DNA from: Poronia punctata
Taxonomy: Eukaryota > Ascomycota > Sordariomycetes > Xylariales > Xylariaceae
NCBI GenBank assembly: GCA_022579005.1
Contig: MU401605.1
Span: forward strand, 1-64,000
Length of the DNA stretch: 64,000 nucleotides
Reading direction: 5' to 3'
Below are positions 58,643 through 64,000 of this stretch, one piece after another. Numbering within the stretch: the first letter of the stretch is position 1; every line of letters begins with the position of its first letter. The notes beneath the pieces are model-generated. The model made no database searches. It saw nothing but the letters and a program-made list of their open reading frames with translations, and was not told where the DNA came from. The position numbers and the translations under genes were made by a program.

Positions 58643-60002
58643 TTTCGTATTTAGGGACATTACACCCATGCCTGGCTTGAACTCCGTGTAGAGATAGCGA
58701 CCAGTCTTGTACTAATTGCGAGAATGGCATGATTGGGTTGCTGATGCTTCAAAGTCTGGACAAGAGACCTTACAGGTAAAATTTGCGTATTATGTTTCAT
58801 TATGTTCTCACTTATAGGAACCAATGCGTAGTTAGTTGTGGATGTTTGTTCATGTGGAGGCATCTATTATAGTTTTAAACATACGTACTGGGAGGTTGTA
58901 ATTCATCTATTACATATTAGCCCTCGATCCCTTGTGTGCCTGTAGACAATCCTCACTATTAATTATTCTTAGAGCTTAACTTGGGGTCTGCTATGTGTAT
59001 ACAGCACACTGTATGGGCTTCTACAGCCCGGGCCACTCAATCCTAGTGTCATGGCTGTCCGGCCTGTCTCCGCGCCGAGGAGCGGTTCACTAGAATTACA
59101 ATTCGCTCCGTAATTAAACGCTTCACGCTCTCGGCGGCGCTACGCTATAAATGGACCCTCATTCACCAGCCGGGTCCGGCGTGAGCTACGTGGTGGCGTG
59201 ACAGCCATATACGGTCAGCGACTTCGGTGCTAATCCTGTACAGGAAATAGATACTCCAGGAAGGACAAAAGCTTGCCCATGCTTGATGATCTTGGCGGTA
59301 CTGCTGTAGTCGTTATGTGAGACATTGCTAAAACGGACATAATAAGCTATTCTCGGCTGTTGCCCTCCTCTGCTTGCTTCCATACGCGAGAGTAACTGAT
59401 GACAGGGCCGTCTAGTTTAGGAAGAAATATCTCTGCGAAGTGTCTTGATAAGAGATTCTGATGTAGGTCAAATGGAATTAGAAACTTATAAGAGCCCACG
59501 AGTAACATGAATGTAAGAATGTTGTTCTCCCCTGTTGGCACCACATGGCAAGGGAACCTTCCTGGCTGCCGATAATATTCTTGATGAGCATCGATACCTA
59601 CGTCATGCGAAAAGCGCCGGCAACATCAAGAACATGATGTCCATCGGGCAACGGATTCGAAACCTGGACATGGTAAGAATATCAAGAGTCTGTGACATGT
59701 GGCAACATGGTGGCTGCAGATCCTTGAGCCAAGTATTAACCGTTCTGGTGAAGGAGTAAGCCATGTTAGGGTGTCATCGATAGCATGCGTATCCGGGATA
59801 GAAATGGATTAGTCTGCGGTGAGTTAGACACCATGGTCCGATGCAAGGCTTGACATAAAACTGGGAAGTGACCTAGTTGTCCCCTGGATCGGCAAACGCG
59901 AGGTGGTATTGCAGACATCTTTGCCTATATGTGTTTGGAAAGAGTCCTTTGAGATTTGGTTACATTGCGCAGTCGATCAACCGCACACCCTTGATCACCT
60001 CT

Positions 60003-60010
60003 CTATATAA
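60003..60010 (+). promoter_or_regulatory. TATA box candidate of the PEP mutase gene
   Basis: CTATATAA followed by AGGGG, about 155 bp before the ATG at 60164. Good core match in an otherwise mixed-composition region. Confidence 0.45.
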
Positions 60011-60163
60011 AGGGGAGATAATATTCTGCATCACAGCGATATGTATCACAGAATATCCCTGTAACCCAGCTTATGTAGACTGCCGTCCTAATTGCGCTAT
60101 CCAAAGATACGATCTTGTTACCATTTTATCTGTTAAGATTCTCCAGACTCCGACCAGCTGAAC

Positions 60164-61303
60164 ATGGCATCCCACTTGCGCTCAGTCTTGGCTAGTAATA
60201 ACGGCCAGCTGCGTCTCTGTGAAGTTCACGACCGAGCTTCGATCGAGCTTGTGAGAGCGGCGACGGCAGACGATGGCAGTGGCTTTGAAGGGGTTTGGGT
60301 TAGCGGTCTTACGCAGACCACTTATCTAGGCATTCCCGATACAGAGCTCATATCACCCTTAGAACGAGCACTCCTCATGACCCCCATTCCCAAGCCGGTG
60401 CGGAATGACAAGCGAAAACTATGCGCAGCCTTCGATGCGGACAGCGGAGGTAGCATCCCAGATATCCCCGCCCTTGTCACAGCACTGTCCATCAAGGGGA
60501 TCTCTATGATCATCATCGAAGACAAGGCCGTGACGAAGCCGGGAGAGAAGGTCAACTCGCTTCTCGCCACGTCACATGGACAGGGACAGGCGGATATGCA
60601 CGTATTCGCGGAAACGATCCGAGCCTTCAAAGCCGTGGCAGCAAACAGGGACATAATGATCACCGCCCGCATCGAGAGCTTCACGACCCGCCCCACGAAG
60701 CAAGACCCCGCTGAAGAGCAGGCTTCGGTGCAAGCAGCACTCCGAGATGCATTAGCGCGCGCGAAAACCTATAGACAGGCCGGCGTCGACGCCATCATGA
60801 TCCATAGCAAGAGCAAGCAGCCAGATGAAGTTATTCAGTTCTTGCAGGGTTTCCGTGCTGTTGACGCAACCATGCCGCTCGTGGTTGTCCCCACAGCGTA
60901 CTCCCGTACGGAACGCACTGTGCTAGCAGCCGCCGGTGCGAACATCTTTATATATGCAAACCACCTGATTCGGGCCAAGGTCAAAGCGGCAACCGAGGTA
61001 TTCGAGGAGGCACTCGCAAGAACGCCTGACCTCCTTGCTGGAGAGGAGGATCTCCGTGCCTGCCTTGAAGCACGCAATTATGGGTGTCTCTTACGACTCT
61101 TGGCGGAGAGACGATATCTGGGAGAGCCGGAGAGCGAACTGCATCGTTGTGGAGTCGAAGCTGAGAAGAGAGCGGTGGCCAATATGCAGGCGGCTGTTCA
61201 GGGTCTAGCTAGCGGGCGACTATGCGGTTGCGAGGCCGACGATCGTATTATCACGGTGAAGGAACTGCTCGGGATCAACGCGAAACAGGTCTGCCCGGTA
61301 TAA
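60164..61303 (+). CDS. pepM: Phosphoenolpyruvate mutase (phosphonate biosynthesis)
   Basis: 379 aa, single exon, ATG at 60164. TIM-barrel protein of the isocitrate lyase/PEP mutase superfamily. PEP mutase converts PEP to phosphonopyruvate, the entry step to nearly all natural C-P compounds. Active-site pieces: W45-V-S-G-L-T50, D59 in GIPD, metal-side D91/D93 in FDADSGG, E119-D120-K121, gating-loop N131-S132, R169 in ITARIES, H214 in IMIHSKS. The retained EDK and NS separate it from EDQ-type lyases and carboxyPEP mutase-like relatives. Odd points: nine residues lie between EDK and NS where five are usual, and about 75 extra C-terminal residues carry CGC and a terminal C. No targeting signal. 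Followed about 1 kb on by an MFS pump. Confidence 0.85.
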   Translation: MASHLRSVLASNNGQLRLCEVHDRASIELVRAATADDGSGFEGVWVSGLTQTTYLGIPDTELISPLERALLMTPIPKPVRNDKRKLCAAFDADSGGSIPDIPALVTALSIKGISMIIIEDKAVTKPGEKVNSLLATSHGQGQADMHVFAETIRAFKAVAANRDIMITARIESFTTRPTKQDPAEEQASVQAALRDALARAKTYRQAGVDAIMIHSKSKQPDEVIQFLQGFRAVDATMPLVVVPTAYSRTERTVLAAAGANIFIYANHLIRAKVKAATEVFEEALARTPDLLAGEEDLRACLEARNYGCLLRLLAERRYLGEPESELHRCGVEAEKRAVANMQAAVQGLASGRLCGCEADDRIITVKELLGINAKQVCPV

Positions 61304-62315
61304 CAGGACTTGCAATCTTAAGAGCACGACGTTCATCATGCAGTTTTACGTAACTTGTTGCTAGCCGCATACGGCATGGGTTAGTTCGGGTGGTTTTATC
61401 GTAGCTGCGCATGGGTGAAGGGAGTCACGCGACACTCGTCGCTGAGTACGTGGTGCATGTAGGTAGGTAGAATAGGTAGAATAGGAAAGGCAGAAGTGGT
61501 TTCCGATTAGTAATGTCTAGGATTTCCGATCGAAACCAGCATTTGTCAAGGCGAAATCTGCGGTAGATCACCATGTTAGTCTGTCATTTCGTGATGTTCT
61601 CCACCAAATAAAGATATGGAACAAGTCGTCCGTTTCCCGCTTCAGGCCCGCCGCCCCGCCCGATCTGCCGATCTGCCGCTCTGGTCGAACTATTTCTTGG
61701 AACTTTCAAGGATGTCTTCCTCCTTATAACCTGCCCCGTGCCTGCCACCTGCATGATGATGAATGGTAAGGCTATATGTAATCTTTCAAGGTTAGCAACT
61801 TACCACTTCCCAAGTAGCAGATTTGACATGCCGATTAGGTACAGAGGTAGTCAACTGGAAAAACTGCTCGTTGGTCGCTGGTTGAGGATATGCTAAGAAG
61901 TCCCGAGCATCCTATTTGTTAGGTAAAGTGCCAATCACGATCGGCATTAACATCCTGTGTGGCTATTCCGGAAAGAAATACAAGGTGTCATATCTGCTAT
62001 CGTCATCATTGACTAGAGCATTGAAAAATTTCCTGTACGAGAGGTAGGAGAGGTTAGGTACTGCAAGGAAACAATAGCAATTGAGCGATAGAAGAAGTGA
62101 TCCTCGGTAGTATGCCCCTGTTTTATCTGGCCCTCTGTGTACTCGCGTATTTCTTGTAGTTGGGGGTTCGTCTGGAAAGGGCTTAGGAAGCCCGAGGTCA
62201 TCTAGGTAATAATGTAGTCGGTTCTAGGAGCCACCTTTTCTGCGACCACTTCTGTTTATCTCTGCCGGTTCAAGGTGTCTGTTCACACTTTACGGACATT
62301 TTGTCAAGTGCACCA
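61304..62315. other. Intergenic between PEP mutase and MFS transporter
   Basis: 1 kb with the 3' flank of the mutase and the MFS promoter. A short GTAGGTAGGTAGAATAGGTAGAATAGG repeat lies near 61459-61484. No gene recognised on either strand. Confidence 0.5.
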
Positions 62316-64000
62316 ATGGTTTTGAGAACGATGCCGCCCCATACGCCAATGTCAATCCCAAGGGACCCTGAGGCCCTCCATGGCACGAATAGAGCCCAGT
62401 CAGATTCTCGTCCCTTTCAAAGCAGTAGGGAGTCGGACCGGGAGGAGCCGCCCACGGCCGAAGCTTCGGATGGCTCCGTATCTGATGATATTGATGATCA
62501 GACACAACGACTGCCGTTTCCTCGGCTTATAGCAGCTTATCTTTGCTTGTGTCTATGTTATTTCATCGCCTATCTGGACATGTCTGCTGTAGCTACGGCA
62601 CTCCCAACCATCTCGGAATACTTCGGCACCGGCACGACAATCACCTGGGTGGGAGCTTCGTACTTACTGGGCCAAACCTCCTTCCAACCCCTCTATGGCC
62701 GGATATCGGATATCGTCGGCCGCAAACCTGTGTTGCTGTGTTCTGTCGGATGTATGACCATTGGCGGCTTGCTATCAGGTTTCGCCAAAAGTCCGACTTG
62801 GCTCTTTGCGACTCGAGCCATCACCGGTATCGGCAATGGCGGCATCAGCTCGTCGGTCGCCATCATCGTCAGTGATCTTGTAAGCTTGAAGTCGCGAGGG
62901 AAGTACCAAGGCATGATTAGTCTTGCGATTGGCGCTGGGGCCACCTCCGGGCCTTTCGTCGCCGCCGGCTTGATACGGACGGGCGCAGAAGGTTGGAGGT
63001 GGACGTTCTTCGTCCCTGCGATCGCAGCAGGAGGATGTTTTGTTCTTCTCCTATTTCTGTTGCCGCTAACGCCGGTGTCGGGACATTGGAAAGAAAAGGT
63101 TCGAAAGATCGACTGGCTTGGCGTTGTCACCTCTGTCGCGGGTGTTGTACTGACCGTGGTGAGCATCCTTCTCAACCCCTCGGATACCCGCGAAACGTCT
63201 TCCTCCTCCTGGTACTAATGTTTCTTAGCTGGCTGTAGAATCTGGAGGGAGCCTTTGGGCTTGGCGTAGCCCCCAGGTCCTTGCCACTCTCATCGTCGGG
63301 ATCGCCTTGTTTGTCGTCTTCATTGCGATCGAGGCTCTTGTGGCCAAGATACCCATCATGCCATTGCGACTGTTCAGGAACCGATCGCCATGCCTTCTTC
63401 TTGTGGCCGGCTTCTTTCACGATTTCGTATGGCAGGTGACACAGTATTTTGTGCCACTTTATTTCCAGACGCTACGGGGCTACACGCCTCTACAGAGCGC
63501 CACTCTGATTGTGCCGTTCGTCGCTGCGCAAGGGATAGCCGGCGCAACCTCGGGTCCGGTGATGGCCAAGCTTGCACGGTAATTAACGCATCGTGGGTGT
63601 ACTCTTGGGCTATTCCGTCATGCTGACTTTTGTTCCAAGATACACGTTTGTCCTCCGCGCCGGATTTTTATTCTGGACCCTTGGTACGGGCCTAAAGCTC
63701 TTGTTCGATCAAGATACACCCATCTATACGTATGTACTTGTGCTGGCCATCGAAGGGATCGGGGTTGGTTGGGTACATCAACCAGGTACGTCAGTCGTAT
63801 AGCATGAGTCTCATGACAGTCTACATCTTTTCTCCACCCAATGGTCTGTCCTTGGCGGTAATTTGTTTGATAACTAAGAAACAATATAGGTCTTGTCGCT
63901 TTACAGGCCAATTCGAGAGAGCAGGATCGGGCTGTTGTAACAGGCACCCGGAATGTTCTCCGCTCCCTGGGTGGTGTGGTAGGAGTTGCGACTTCATCCG
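62316..64000 (+). CDS. MFS drug/metabolite efflux transporter, DHA type (3' end beyond window)
   Basis: At least four exons: 62316-63158, 63229-63578, 63640-63785, 63890 to beyond 64000. Introns are 70 bp (GTGAGC, TACTAAT branch), 61 bp (GTAATT) and 104 bp (GTACGT, ATAACTAAG branch), and all joins keep frame. The start is the first ATG (62316). The frame opens at a TTG at 62301. After a hydrophilic, acidic N-terminus (about 1-70) the helices begin with AYLCLCLCYFIAYLDMSAVATALPTI. Motif A reads GRISDIVGRKP. The motif-C-like AIGAGATSGPFVAAG comes later, and GWVHQPGLVALQAN lies in exons 3-4. These are typical of fungal DHA2-like (14-helix) toxin or drug exporters. Likely a plasma-membrane proton antiporter. 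It could export the product of the neighbouring mutase pathway. Confidence 0.88.

Larger units (their letters stand above)
52075..60163. other. 8-kb region without a supportable gene
   Basis: Left end is the 5' flank of the 113-aa gene. No ORF here exceeds about 115 codons, and none shows family motifs, splice-joinable neighbours or coding composition. It holds a CA-rich microsatellite (about 52686-52706), an inverted repeat (52659-52687), a 19-bp tandem duplication (56862-56899), a G7CG9 run (58153-58169), a hairpin (58615-58642) and TATA-like sequences at 55558 and 59147. Could be an old, decayed transposon region or a region of non-coding RNA. I cannot tell which. Confidence 0.5.

Noticed and set aside
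60164..61303. Isocitrate lyase or methylisocitrate lyase
   Set aside because: The KKCGH-type catalytic cysteine motif of the lyases is absent. The EDK and NS gating-loop residues favour PEP mutase.
63159..63228. Premature stop in the MFS transporter
   Set aside because: The stop lies inside a 70-bp intron with a TACTAAT branch point. Helix sequence continues in exon 2.

Overview
The window is nuclear DNA from a filamentous ascomycete, most likely a Sordariomycete (Pezizomycotina). The evidence is short spliceosomal introns (about 50-165 bp, GT..AG, with CTAAC/CTGAC-like branch points), a HET-domain gene, a fungal flotillin, an Atg37-type acyl-CoA-binding protein, an intron-bearing tRNA-Ile, and an AT-rich block of transposons destroyed by C-to-T/G-to-A changes typical of repeat-induced point mutation (RIP). 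The order-level placement is inference.

Layout. 1-11.9 kb: a very AT-rich RIP island holding a complete but dead Ty1/Copia element (626-6923, two 389-bp LTRs, ATTAA target duplication) and a Tad/I-like LINE relic on the + strand. Composition changes abruptly to ordinary genic DNA at about 11.9 kb. 12.5-25.8 kb: RNase III, tRNA-Ile(AAU), a small secreted cysteine protein (-), a secreted type-B carboxylesterase (-), a single-pass cell-surface-like protein (-), an assembly gap between long G and C homopolymers, and an Atg37-like protein. 26.8-35.2 kb: a 715-aa kinase-fold-like protein (-), a HET-domain protein, an OB-fold-like protein and a conserved unknown (-). 37.7-52.1 kb: flotillin, a Ser-rich protein with a possible ADP-ribosyltransferase-like C-terminus (-), a small unknown, TRM6, ARPC3 (-), a nuclear-looking unknown and a 113-aa membrane protein (-). 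52.1-60.1 kb: an 8-kb stretch with no supportable gene. 60.2-64 kb: a phosphoenolpyruvate mutase and, on the same strand, a DHA-type MFS transporter cut by the window end.

Several genes are recovered only by joining ORF pieces across introns. ARPC3 has a 6-nt first coding exon, Atg37 a 16-nt first coding exon, flotillin four exons, and the MFS gene at least four. Housekeeping genes (TRM6, ARPC3, flotillin, RNase III, Atg37) are mixed with accessory ones (HET, esterase, secreted protein, PEP mutase).

The most interesting locus is the right end. The PEP mutase keeps every catalytic position I could align but has a lengthened gating loop and a C-terminal extension. It lies about 1 kb upstream of an efflux pump, suggesting the left edge of a fungal phosphonate (C-P bond) biosynthetic locus. 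The rest of that locus would lie beyond the window.
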